Assembly (NCBI GenBank): GCA_025642065.1
Contig: JAODUP010000846.1
Location: forward strand, 1 to 64,000
From: Paralvinella palmiformis
Lineage: Eukaryota > Annelida > Polychaeta > Terebellida > Alvinellidae
DNA length: 64,000 bases
Direction: 5' to 3'
Positions 35,185 through 47,574 of the stretch are shown one piece after another; position 1 is the first letter of the stretch; every line of letters begins with the position of its first letter. Under the pieces are notes generated by a model. That model did not search any database, was not told where the DNA came from, and was given only the letters and a program-made list of their open reading frames with translations. Made by a program: the position numbers and the translations under genes.

Positions 35185-36065
35185 CTTCTAGATCGCCTCT
35201 CTGATTGATATGGCATATCAGGGACAGCACTTACCTGGATCCGCTCTTTATTAATAAATAGGTTTCAATTAATAAAAATAAGAAAATGCTTTTCAAAGGC
35301 AGTGTCTTTGTTTCGCTGTGTTCCGCAAGGCTCCGTTATTGGACCACTAATGTTTATTATGTATACGACACCGCTAAGCTCACTAATTCACAGCCATAAA
35401 TTAGACCATCGTTTATATGCAGGTGACACCCAAGTATACATATCTTTATCTACTGCAGACACTGATCCTTTCTTTAAACAATTTGATGACTGTCTCAGTG
35501 ATATCTCTGGCTGGATGGCAAACAATAAACTTATGCTCAATGCCAACAAACCAGTTTTCATCATAATAGGTTCATCCAGACAACGCAGCAAACATAAACT
35601 TATTCATTTATTCCCTCCGAATATCCGTAGTCATACCATCACACCATCAGCCAATGTAAGTAATATTGGTGTTAAAATTTGTAGAGAATTTAAAATCAGA
35701 AAACATGTTTTTCTGATATGTCGCTCCTTCTTCTATCATATTCATGACCTACACCGTATTCGGCGCTATATTTATCTTACACTCGCCAAAACCATTGATA
35801 CAGCACACATTATGAATATAGTTGATCACTGCCACTCTCTTCTTTATAACATTGCATCTAAGGATATTATAAAACTTCAGTATGTTCAGAACTGCTTAGC
35901 TAGGATTGTCACACGGTCTCCTCGGTTTTCCTATTCTGTCCCACTTCTAATATCTCTTCACTGGCTCTCTGTTCAATCTCACATCATTTTCAAGCTCAGC
36001 ACTATTGCTTATCACAATCTTTTTTCTGGAGAACCTTCTCGTCAATTTTCCATGTTTTCTTTACA
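35185..36065 (+). pseudogene. CR1/L2-like non-LTR reverse transcriptase fragment
   Basis: RT palm to C-terminal part of a non-LTR retrotransposon. From 35,190 the frame reads YGISGTALTWIRSLL after an early stop. The open stretch from 35,302 gives CVPQGSVIGPLMFIMYTTPL (RT motif 4 region), then LYAGDTQVYISLS, the catalytic YADD box with the first Asp changed to Gly, then DISGWMANNKLMLNANK. It continues with QNCLARIVTRSPRF, LISLHWLSVQSHIIFKLSTIAYHNL and ends at GEPS. The frame is open for about 265 codons, but the catalytic change and both truncations make it inactive. It is a different subfamily from the 14.8- and 62.4-kb copies. It is cut at about 36,040-36,075 by Penelope-like sequence. Confidence 0.85.
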
Positions 36066-36069
36066 CACA

Positions 36070-36985
36070 AACCCAGAGAACCCCGTTCATCTTGTTTCTA
36101 AATATTTTTAATACACATGAACCACCCATTAAATTTAAATCTTCTATCTGTATTGATTCGGTCAATTATTTAGATACCACTGTATTCAAAGACCCTATAA
36201 ACAATAATACCTTATTGACCAAGGTATTTTTAAACCAACCGATATTCATCAGATGCTGCACAAACATTCTTTTCATCCCAAACATACCTTTAAAGGTTTA
36301 TTAAGATCGCAAATTATACGATTTTTTAGAATATGTACTAACGAAAAAGACATGGGGTATTCTTTTTCAAGCCTTGTGTAAAAGAAATTATTCTAAAAGG
36401 TGGATGCGTGGTATTAAAGGAAAAACTGTTAGGGAATTGCAAATAAAACAACGTCGGTCAAATACCGGCATTCCAACTACCAGCCGTTGGGGTTCCAAAC
36501 CATGCAATATTATGAACTGCATGACGTGTCATCTTATAAGTGATTGCTCAAATATTACGAGCACTCTCACCCGAAAAACATTTAGAACAATGGGAGATAT
36601 AGATTGCTCTTCTTCAAACGTTATTTATGCTTATCAATGCTACTTCTGTAATAAACAATATGTTGGCGAAACTAGTACATCTCTTCGCATAAGAGCTAAT
36701 GGCCACAGATTTACAATTGAAAGAAAACATCGACTTTCTTCTTTATATACACATTTAAAAGTGCACGCAGATAACTCTTCTATGCCTGATTACAACCGTC
36801 CATCTCTCGGTGATTATATTTTAATACCGATTGAACAAATACACAGCTCAGGTTCTGATTGGCAGGACCGAATTAATAGACTAAAACGAGAAACGTTTTG
36901 GATTGATACCCTGGGATCATTAGAACCAACAGGGTTAAACAAAAAAACGTTCGGAAGATATATTAGAATCGCCCGAAAAAAGTGA
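36070..36985 (+). pseudogene. Penelope-like element: RT end and GIY-YIG endonuclease
   Basis: C-terminal part of a Penelope-like retroelement polyprotein. 36,076-36,225 reads EPPIKF, then SVNYLDTTVFKDP, typical of the RT thumb region. A +1-type shift at the T run near 36,225 moves the reading to a second frame (KPTDIHQMLHKHSFHPKH, LLRSQIIRFFRI) up to about 36,365. The reading then returns to the first frame, open for 203 codons (36,374-36,985). That part holds the Cys motif CNIMNCMTCH, then NVIYAYQCYFCNKQYVGET (GIY-YIG core), TSLRIRANGHR (catalytic Arg) and LKRETFWIDTLGSLEPTGLN (catalytic Glu and the family end). The palm and fingers of RT are missing. The endonuclease would nick target DNA in the nucleus. 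The GIY-YIG part alone looks well preserved. Confidence 0.9.
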
Positions 36986-37525
36986 CATTGTAGCTCTAAT
37001 AATGCCGTTTTCTAGAACAGGCAATATGGCTTCAAGAATAATAAATAAACTTTTAAGATACTTCAACCGAAAAATTATTTAGAACACTATCAATATAGTA
37101 TCATCACAGCTTACACTAAACATAAAAGCCTCTCGGGTTATTTAGTGTCAAGTAAGTTGAAATAAATACCTTAAAATAAATAGAATGTCTCCTAAAGCTC
37201 TGAAAAAGTTACTCACAAACAAAAGCGTCAATCGCCCGAAACACAAAATTCTCAACCCACCGTTACTATATTTCTAAAGCAATGAGATATCTATATATCA
37301 ATTGTCAAATAGGAAGCTACGACTAATTCATTTGAAATACATTTGGGTTTATTTTCTTATTATGTTGGGCACTTTCACACCTGTACAAACATATAAATTA
37401 TATTCAATTATCGTTGGGATGTTTTCAAAACACTGGGTTACGTAAGTTCACAAGTAGAACAAGTAGAACAAAGAGATTTGTTAAAAAGAACTAAAGGATT
37501 AAGTGCGTGGCTTCCTATTGAAAAT
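36986..37525 (+). other. Penelope-like element 3' region (putative pseudo-LTR part)
   Basis: Noncoding AT-rich sequence between the GIY-YIG stop and the TATA/hammerhead pair. Penelope-like elements end in a pseudo-LTR after the ORF, which is the natural reading here. Its borders and a second copy upstream of the ORF were not found, as expected for a 5'-truncated insertion. Confidence 0.5.
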
Positions 37526-37528
37526 TGT

Positions 37529-37537
37529 GTATATAAA
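37529..37537 (+). promoter_or_regulatory. Possible pseudo-LTR TATA box
   Basis: gtatataaa, about 35 bases upstream of the hammerhead core. A TATA box at this spacing would start transcripts at or just before the ribozyme and run into the 5' leader of the NADAR ORF. Single-motif evidence in an AT-rich region, so only moderate support. Confidence 0.35.
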
Positions 37538-37570
37538 CCTCGAGCAATATGGTAATGTTAGACATTCTAT

Positions 37571-37612
37571 GCAACCTGATGAAGACTTGAATAGGTCGAA
37601 ACCGGTCGTTGC
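37571..37612 (+). ncRNA. Hammerhead ribozyme motif (Penelope-type)
   Basis: Core pieces in order: CTGATGA (37,576-37,582), GAAA (37,598-37,601) and GTC cleavage triplet (37,605-37,607). Stem I is perfect: GCAAC (37,571-37,575) with GTTGC (37,608-37,612). Stem II is GAC (37,584-37,586) with GTC (37,595-37,597), leaving A37583 unpaired, a departure from consensus. Stem III is ACCGGT (37,601-37,606), a palindrome without a loop, so self-cleavage would be favoured as a dimer. Penelope-like elements are known to carry such minimal hammerheads in their pseudo-LTRs. Position 0.6 kb after the GIY-YIG stop agrees. Confidence 0.75.
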
Positions 37613-38014
37613 TATTGGGTTGAGTCGTGTTATATCGCTGCTATTAGTATTAATCTGAATTTATTCTGATTTATGCTTATATTATTCATACATTATTCAT
37701 ACTGTGTATTAATATTTTATTTCTCCATTTTAGGTTTAATCTTGCTTGGCCGTAGTGTTCGACACAAAGCCTGGTTTTGTTTAAACCAGAGTTTTTTTAA
37801 TATTTAGATTATCCTCTTCTGGATTATTTTAGAAATTTGTTTTTTCTTTCATTTTTCCCTAATTTTAACGGTAATTAATTATACTTGCAATTAACTATTT
37901 AGTTATAATTGTTGTTTGAATGAAAGTATAACACCTGTGCCAGCGCCTTAACTATCTTTATAAAACACACATTGCCCGTGCCTGGTTAATTTGTACTTTT
38001 CTTTCTTCAACAAT
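37613..38014 (+). other. Leader between hammerhead and NADAR ORF
   Basis: About 400 bases, T-rich, with several stops in all frames and no recognisable domain. If the NADAR ORF belongs to the same transcription unit as the TATA/hammerhead, this is its 5' untranslated leader. Confidence 0.4.
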
Positions 38015-39284
38015 ATGACAAACGTTACCGGCAACATGTCCCCTTCTATTCTCTTTTATAAATTGATTCAGTGTCTTCATCATTTATCTTTGATGAAGAT
38101 GCAACAAGATAGCAAGGTGAGTAAAGCCTTTACTCTAAACTTAGGTCACCTAAATGACTTCATAAAACCAGCTAATTCGACTGAGAAAATCCGCTATAAC
38201 TTGGATCAAATGAATAGAACCTGGGTAAGTGGAATGACAAGGATTCTCGTATACCACCATGAGTCGTCTGTAGCAGACTTTGTAAGTAAAATTTCTTTTC
38301 TTAGAATCGATCCGTTCCAAGTTCAGCATTTTTAAATAAGACGCTGGAAAATGGTATAAAAAAGTATGGGAAAAAGTTAAATAATAACACCATCCGGGAA
38401 TTTAAGAATTTGTTGATGAAAGGACACCCGAACAAGAAGGAATTACAAACATCTTCGTTTAGGATCCAGCAAAGAGCTACCTTCCAGGAAAGTAGACCTA
38501 CAAAAGTTCAAAATCGGGAGGAGATTAAAGCTGGGATCAGGTCCGATATCGGTCCAAGGGATCCACTTAGTAATTTCTTTCAGTGTAGGTTTAATTTTAG
38601 AGGGTATAATTTTAAATCTTTGGAACATGCCTATCACTGGGAAAAGGCTCAGTATTTTGGCTTCCGTGGGTTGGCTAACGAAATAGAGGCGGCGGGAACA
38701 GCGGCACAAGCCAAGAGTTTAGCCCGGGAAATCCCCCATTCAGAAAATTGGGATAGGATAAGGATTTCTCTGATGAGGGAACTTCTCCGTTTAAAGTGGG
38801 AACAGGTGCCCATTTTTAGAGATGAATTAAATGCTTGTCGTAGTAAAGAAGTTTTACATCCTGTTCCAGACACATTCTGGGGAACAGGAGTAGGCGGAAA
38901 AAAGGTGGGAACAACTTCGGCGTTTTATTAGACCACCTTCTTAAATACCATGTGCGAAATAGCCTATCTAAGGGCAAAGGTAAAGGTAAGACTGTGAAAA
39001 GAGCAGAAGTGGCACCGGTGACGCTGAATAATAGGTTTTCGGTGTTGGGTGGGATAGATCCATTCTCCGTCGGAGCGGAATGGATCTGGAAGCCGGCACC
39101 AGAACCTACGACCACTCGGGCCCTGGTTAGAGACAGAAAATCTCACTGGAAGACCGATATAATTGAGAGCACTCCAGTTTGTTCAGGTGATTTTCCGGAA
39201 TTGCCTAAACCGCAGCGAGTGACAAGGTCAAGCCGTAAGATAAATTACGGAGATAAATTCTACCCCGACGTCGTTGAAGCGTGA
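38015..39284 (+). pseudogene. NADAR-domain ORF (YbiA-like), frameshifted
   Basis: One former ORF of about 420 codons in three frames. Chosen start is ATG 38,015 (MTNVTGNMSP). An N-terminal unrecognised, probably helical region runs to about 38,520. A single-base loss in the T run at 38,329-38,333 shifts the frame. The NADAR domain follows: DPLSNFF (38,560), SLEHAYHWEKAQYFG with the conserved Glu and Lys-Ala, AKSLAREI, ISLMRELLRLKWEQ, and FWGTGVGG (about 38,875-38,900). A second shift in the A/G run near 38,900 precedes the domain's end, NNFGVLLDHLLK. A basic tail SKGKGKGKTVKR and NRFSVLGG follow, then low-complexity sequence. NADAR proteins are N-glycosidases acting on riboflavin intermediates (YbiA) or removing ADP-ribose from guanine in DNA. 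Host pseudogene versus retroelement ORF is unresolved; the context favours a retroelement. Confidence 0.8.
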
Positions 39285-39488
39285 ACCACCTCCTCCGAGC
39301 TGCCCAACAGAGGATGAAGAAACATCCCGAACGGTAATTCCACCCCACAAAAAGGAAATAGGACAGAACACCAAAGGGTGCCACCCGGCCATGGTGCGAA
39401 GTCAAATAAAACGGATAAAGCATCAAAAAAGAGTTGGACATGGCCAAAGCCCACCAAGGACACATTGATTATAGGAAAGATAGATTAA
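39274..39488 (+). pseudogene. Decayed C-terminal continuation of the NADAR ORF
   Basis: After the stop at 39,284, coding-like sequence continues in other frames: a Pro/charged stretch (REPPPPSCPTEDEE, 39,280-39,320) and then, from 39,393, KASKKSWTWPKPTKDTLIIG ending at a stop at 39,486-39,488. The last strand looks like the D-T-L-I-I-G-D-S start of SGNH-hydrolase domains, which occur in some retroelement proteins, but the D-S itself is not present, so this is only suggestive. The recognisable sequence ends here. Confidence 0.4.
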
Positions 39489-40020
39489 CTTTCTAAAATC
39501 TCCGGATGTGACAAATATCTGAGTTATGATGGCATCGTTAAAACACCATTTTCTTAACCAAGTCAAATTTCTGGCATCTAAATGAATGTTAATATTCGTC
39601 ATCAACAATAATTCATATTAGTAAATGAACATATAATAGGGAGTTGGCGCATTTGACTTCGTAACATAACGGTTTTTTACTTTAAACTCAATGACTGAAT
39701 TGCATTGAACCTTATCCATCACCCTACATTTAAAATATATTGACAGTTGTTATAATGTGTTTTTTTTCTTCAAATCTGTTTGCAGGCAGGAACAAGAATT
39801 AGCAACATAGTGTTTTATGAACTGATAATACATTTACTGTTAGTAATGATATATCCTATGTACTATACTATAATAGGCGCATTAAGTATTCAAGTTTATG
39901 ACAACCAAATCGTTGATTTTATTTTCTGATCATACATCCATTACTACTTGATATTATCATGACTCGCCTGATCCACGATTCCAAAGAATCTCCAAGATAT
40001 TTCCAAAATATTGAATGCAT
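39489..40020. other. Noncoding spacer
   Basis: No gene or repeat recognised between the NADAR remnant and the MULE target duplication. Confidence 0.5.
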
Positions 40021-40032
40021 ACCATAGGTATG

Positions 40033-40100
40033 GTGACTGAAGGACTTTCCGCCAAATTTACGAGACGACTGGCCACCAAAATTGGCCGCCAGTTATATGT
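40033..40100 (+). repeat. Left terminal inverted repeat of the MULE
   Basis: gtgactgaaggac at the tip, then gactggccaccaaaattggccgcc at 40,067-40,090. Pairs imperfectly with the complement of 41,890-41,957. Confidence 0.6.
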
Positions 40101-40389
40101 TGTGATTATTGTTTAAAGAAATGATTTTATCCTCGGAGTTTCTTTGATTTTGTACTAGCAGGCAATGATGTAATAGTAAACTGAAGAGTTGGATGATTTA
40201 TTGATGCAAGACGCTGCAATTGTTAAACCTAATAAAGGTTGTCTATGTTTGAATAAATACACACTTTTTTCACCATGTACAGGTACACTGACACGAAATA
40301 CCATATAATTTGAAAAAGACGCTTGCATAAAACGCAAACTGTCAAGGCGCTTGAACATATACTTTCCAGGACACCAACTCCAAGGAAGG

Positions 40390-41525
40390 TCAAAATGTCA
40401 CACTGTGTGGGTACTGTGCGTGTTTTAAACTAGTGGGATGCAGGGCCAGAATCAAAGAGCAAGACGGCGTATATTGTCCAGGTGAAACAGAACATTGTCA
40501 TCCACCTTCGACCGGAATGACGGAAACCTGCAAAGTCCAAGTTCTGATCAAATCAGATGCAAATAATCAACCTTTTGCTGCTGCCACACAGATAATCGAG
40601 TCTGCAATGTGGGAGGTCATTGATCCAGACCATCTATGCCAAGCCTTATCACAACCATCATCATTACGTCGAGGGTGCAATCGACAACGTGCCAATGGCA
40701 GACCCAATCACCTTAAGGACCTTGCGTTCCCAGATAAACTATTCCTGGCTGATGTCACCACCGCACGCTCAACTGGAGCCAGACGGGACCTGATCTTTGC
40801 CACAACATAACAAATAGCGTTGTTGTGTCGAGTGAAGGGGTGGTGAAGGGGTGGTGAAGGGGTGGTGAAGGGGTGGTACATTCAAGCTTATGAGGAATTC
40901 GTTCACGCAACTGTATTCTGTTCACGAGGAGAAGCAAGTTCCACTAGCCTTTATCATGATGTCTGTCTGGTTCCACAAAGGCCAACTACAACGCAGGGTT
41001 TACAGTACAACTCCACCAGATGCCTGCAGAGCCAGCTGCCGCGATCATAACTAGAGGCGTTAAGTCGGTTATGTGGCAGACATTCCAAATCCTGATTGTT
41101 GATGCTGAGCTGCATGGATATTTGTTCCACTTGACACAGGCTGTGCGAAGAAACATGCAGGAGCATGGGCTGCAGGCTACATACTACAAAAAACAGCTAC
41201 CTTCAACTAATCGGAATACAGTTCCTCCCAGCTGAGTATATCGTGTACAGTTCGAAGCCATGGAAGCAGCTAGACCTACACCAGCCATTAGTCGTCTCCT
41301 GGCATATTACAACAGTGGCTCGAAAATCTTGTGTTCCCAGTGGCGTCCTGGAGTGTGTTCAACCGTAAAAGTCGCACCAACAACAACATTTATAAACTGA
41401 TCCATCTGCTAAATGTTGTCATTCTTGAGCAATGGCACATTACTTCGACACCAGCGAAAAGGGTACAAGCTGTGATCACAGATTGCTGGCAGCAACTCAC
41501 CGAGGGAAACATGTCAGCGAAATAA
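40390..41525 (+). pseudogene. FLYWCH-finger MULE transposase, broken
   Basis: A cut-and-paste transposase acting in the nucleus. 40,395-40,505 encodes a FLYWCH-type zinc finger remnant: YCACFKLVGCRARIKEQ then ETEHCHPP, giving the C-x-n-C...H-x-H pattern. The open stretch runs to 40,810 (PDKLFLADVTT). The frame then changes through 11-bp direct repeats at 40,834-40,878. A MULE core block follows at 41,020-41,235 (AELHGYLFHLTQAVRRNMQEHG, where the family has G-C-x-F-H-x-x-Q). A late block with SRTNNNIYKLIHLL (family: R-T-N-N-x-x-E) follows at 41,331-41,470. The expected DDE acidic residues are not all visible. At least three frameshifts. Confidence 0.75.
40834..40878. repeat. Four copies of an 11-bp direct repeat (GTGAAGGGGTG)
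   Basis: Tandem units inside the MULE transposase remnant. Because 11 is not a multiple of three, expansion changed the reading frame here. Confidence 0.9.
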
Positions 41526-41889
41526 GTCTTGAAAAGGTGTGCCCGAGTCAACGGGCCAATAAAAATTGTAATTGTAATAATAATTAATGACATTAGGCTG
41601 TACCATTTAACTATTTTAGAACACATTTATAAAAGCTCTATGTATATTTTGTATATGTATATCTGTAAATGATTGCCTGTTAAATTAAATGAAGTAAGGA
41701 AAACACATATTGTCTTTTTAAATATTCTTTTTATTCACCGTAATCAATCAGTAAATATTGTTCAATAAAGGAAACTTTTCACGATGAAATCAAATATTGT
41801 CTATTTAAAATACTAATTACGACAGTCACAGCTCCAATTTAAAATGCCTATCTGCTAAGTTAAACGTAAATAAAACGGCAACCACTTAA

Positions 41890-41957
41890 CCCATTGATGC
41901 GGCCACTTGACTCATCAAATTGGTGGCCAGTTGTCCATAGCGGCCAATTGTCCTGCA
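41890..41957 (-). repeat. Right terminal inverted repeat of the MULE
   Basis: Ends gtcctgca at 41,950-41,957 before the target duplication. Contains ttggtggccagt and gcggccaattg, the complements of blocks in the left repeat. Confidence 0.6.
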
Positions 41958-41969
41958 ACCATAAGTATG

Positions 41970-43760
41970 AGGTTGCCTTTCTAAATCTTTTATGAATTTT
42001 CAAGATCCTGCGCCCAGAAAGGGAACCTTTACTCTCATATATTTATGGTTATTTCCTGTAACTGATTGTCATTCCCCGTCTCTGTACGATAAGATATCAC
42101 TCTCTTGTGTTAGATTGTTAGCATAGATTGTTTGTCCAAAATATTTTCCCCTGTTTTATTTATAATATCTCTAATGTTGTTGTCGTGACCAGCCTAGATG
42201 GTGGTGATGCTTATACATGCGAGTTATGCTCCCTCGAAATTTTTCCCTAATTAAAGTAGTTTGTTTCCTGCCAGATATTAGCGATTGACTTACTGGATAT
42301 CAAATCAAAACAGGTCGATTCCATCTAGATTATTTCACTACCATCACACTTGCAGTATTTTCCACCGTAAACAATCTATAATTGTAAGTAATAATTACGA
42401 GCCACTGTTAGCAGTGATGGTGGCCAAAACCAAGATTAGGGCGGAACTTGGTGACAATTTCGTGTGTTTAGAAACGGTGGATTACATGTACGAAAACGGT
42501 TGCTATTTAGATTCCTTTATCCATGGTGTATAATTACTCCACATTATTGTGTTTTAGTTCAGGATGAAACGGACGAGAATAGGTAGGTCATGATTCGGCA
42601 TCAAGCCACAAGCATTGGAAAACGAGGTCAATATATCTCAGTTCTCTAGGCAGTTGTTGCATGAGTCTGAATTGACTAATCCTTTGGGTATTACTAAAGG
42701 GGATCAAAAATGGTTATAAACAGCTTATTTCTGTAGGCAGGTATCAAAATGCAGATCATATGACAGTATTAGAACGAGATCGAAAACGGGATGATTTCTT
42801 GCCATTCAGCAGACAATCGAAGCCATTCTAACGCTTCTCTTCGCAAATGTATTGTATCATATAAATAGCAACGTCAAGAACGTTTTTGTTAGATCGAACG
42901 CAAACGTCAGAAAGGTATCACCAGAATGACAGAAACAGTTGGCTATCCACGACGACGTCAGATGTATCATACTAGAGAGTCTAAATCGATCGTTTGTTGG
43001 CTGAATTATGTCATTTCACTTTTTCTAACTCAATGCCAACGAAGGTTTACATTGAAGCTATTGTGTTTGTTTGGATATATCTATTCCAGGTCAATAAAAT
43101 ATTCCGGGTGAAATGAAAGGAAGGCTAGAAATGTGTTAAACCCTATTCGAGGGATCAAAGTTATCGTTTACCAGCGCTATTATCTGTTGGTAAAGTGATA
43201 TCATGTTAATACCATTCCGAGTAGGACAAACACATCTAACAATGAGTCGTGTTAAGATATCTGAGATATCTCAAATAAAATATATGCGGTATCTTATTTC
43301 ACGTGTCTAATATCGATATTGTGTTCATTATGTTTGGATATTCATATATTTCTGCTTAATGTATATGTTCGCTGTCTTAGAACTTAAACGACCCATCCCA
43401 TTATAAACCATATTTAATAATACAATCCATACAGATGGATACTTTTAATGCAAAATGTAACATTATTACTGAATGTCGCAAAACATCATATTCCATTTTT
43501 TCTCCAGATTATTTTATAAATATAAAATATTTTAATATTATGATTTACCTATCCTGACTTAATTTCGTCAAGTAGACATATTTCTAAAGTCTACCAAAAT
43601 GTTCTGTTTTATAATATCTTCTCTCTATAATTTGATCGTGTATCTTGATGGTGATATGATGATCTGAAAAATATACAACATTCCATGGAGTCAGAACTGT
43701 TCATTTATTTAGTACATTCAAGTGAATCATCTCCATACACGTCCGATAACCATTTGGAAT
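41970..43760. other. Noncoding
   Basis: About 1.8 kb with small ORFs only (42,285-42,533; 42,926-43,111), neither recognised. No repeats of note. Confidence 0.5.
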
Positions 43761-44121
43761 TACTACTAGTAGTATCACTACTACTACTACTATTACTACT
43801 GCTACTACTATTAATATTAATAATAATAATAATAATAATAAGAATAATAAGTAAGAAGAATATTACTACTACTACTAGTAGTAGGAGTAGTAGTAACACA
43901 AGTAGTATTAGTAGTAGCAGTATTAGTATTAGTATTAGAGTAGTAGTAGTATCCTAATAACACTCCTACTCATCCTCTTCCTTATCATCATCCTCCATCT
44001 GATGATACTACTACTACTACTACTACTAGTAGTACTACTACGACTATTTTCACAATAACTGCTACTACTACTTCAACTGCGCACACTACTGTTGCTGATA
44101 CTACTGATACTGGTACTTCTA

Positions 44122-44152
<31 letters not shown>

Positions 44153-44425
44153 TATTACTTCTACTACTATTTCTATTTCTCTGACTATTACTTTCCTACT
44201 TGGTCTACTTCAGGTACTCCTGTTAATGAAAGTACTACTGATATTATTATAGCCGGAAACGGAACTACAACCACCATAATGACAAAAACATCACTAAATG
44301 TATTTCAACTAACTATTGTACTACTACTTGTTGTGCTAATGCTGCTACTACTAGTTGTAGCAGAAGTAGTAGTATTAGAAGTAGTATTAGTAGTATTAGT
44401 AAAAGTGGTAGTAGTAGTACTTCAA
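43760..44425. repeat. (ACT)n/(AAT)n/(TAG)n trinucleotide cluster
   Basis: A patchwork of triplet tracts: CTA/ACT at 43,765-43,810, AAT at 43,812-43,850, TAG at 43,875-43,950, CTA at 44,005-44,045, ATT at 44,120-44,155 and TAG again at 44,350-44,420. Opposite orientations of the same triplet occur, so parts could pair as hairpins. Confidence 0.85.
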
Positions 44426-47160
<2,735 letters not shown>

Positions 47161-47164
47161 AGTT

Positions 47165-47285
47165 TGGTGTGTGTTGTGTTAGTGTGTACGTGCGTGTATG
47201 TGTGTATGTATGTACGAATGTATGAATGTGTGTGTGTGTGTGTGTGTGTGTTCGTATGTGTGTGTGTGTCGTTTGTGTATGTGAT
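47165..47285. repeat. (TG)n/(TGTA)n microsatellite
   Basis: Impure TG tract of about 120 bp; peptides read through it (His/Thr rich on minus) are artefacts. Confidence 0.9.
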
Positions 47286-47574
47286 TTGTATAAATCTACT
47301 ATAAAATTAGTTTTCATACGTACGATCTGTTTTATTTATCTGATAAATAGTAAGGGTGTAGCAAGTTTTGATGGAATGAATTACCTTACAAAATGTGGAT
47401 GATCCTGTTGAACAATCCGTACAATAACAGATCGGAAGGTTATTCAAGCAAAGATGAATACACGTAGCTACGTTTATAACTACAGTACACAAATATTTAG
47501 CGGATATGGTCGACTAGGATGCTAATCGTTTTGCAAAGAAATCCGCTTTGAGACAACAGTGTTTCTACTGTTAT

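Larger units (their letters stand above)
40021..41969 (+). mobile_element. MULE (Mutator-like) DNA transposon, dead copy
   Basis: Target-site duplication: accataggtatg at 40,021-40,032 and accataagtatg at 41,958-41,969 (one mismatch). Just inside, imperfect terminal inverted repeats share aggac near the tips and the core actggccaccaa at 40,069-40,080, whose complement ttggtggccagt is at 41,920-41,931, plus ggccgc blocks. Between them lies a broken FLYWCH/MULE transposase. Element length about 1.92 kb. Mutator-like elements usually make 8-11-bp duplications; the true one here may be the 9-11 best-matching bases. Confidence 0.75.

Noticed and set aside
38443..39146. Minus-strand and alternative-frame ORFs opposite the NADAR region
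   Set aside because: They are shadows of the NADAR coding frames; only the plus-strand frames carry conserved motifs.
40027..40095. Left TIR considered as part of the NADAR element's 3' end
   Set aside because: Its complement 1.9 kb downstream and the matching target duplication assign it to the MULE.
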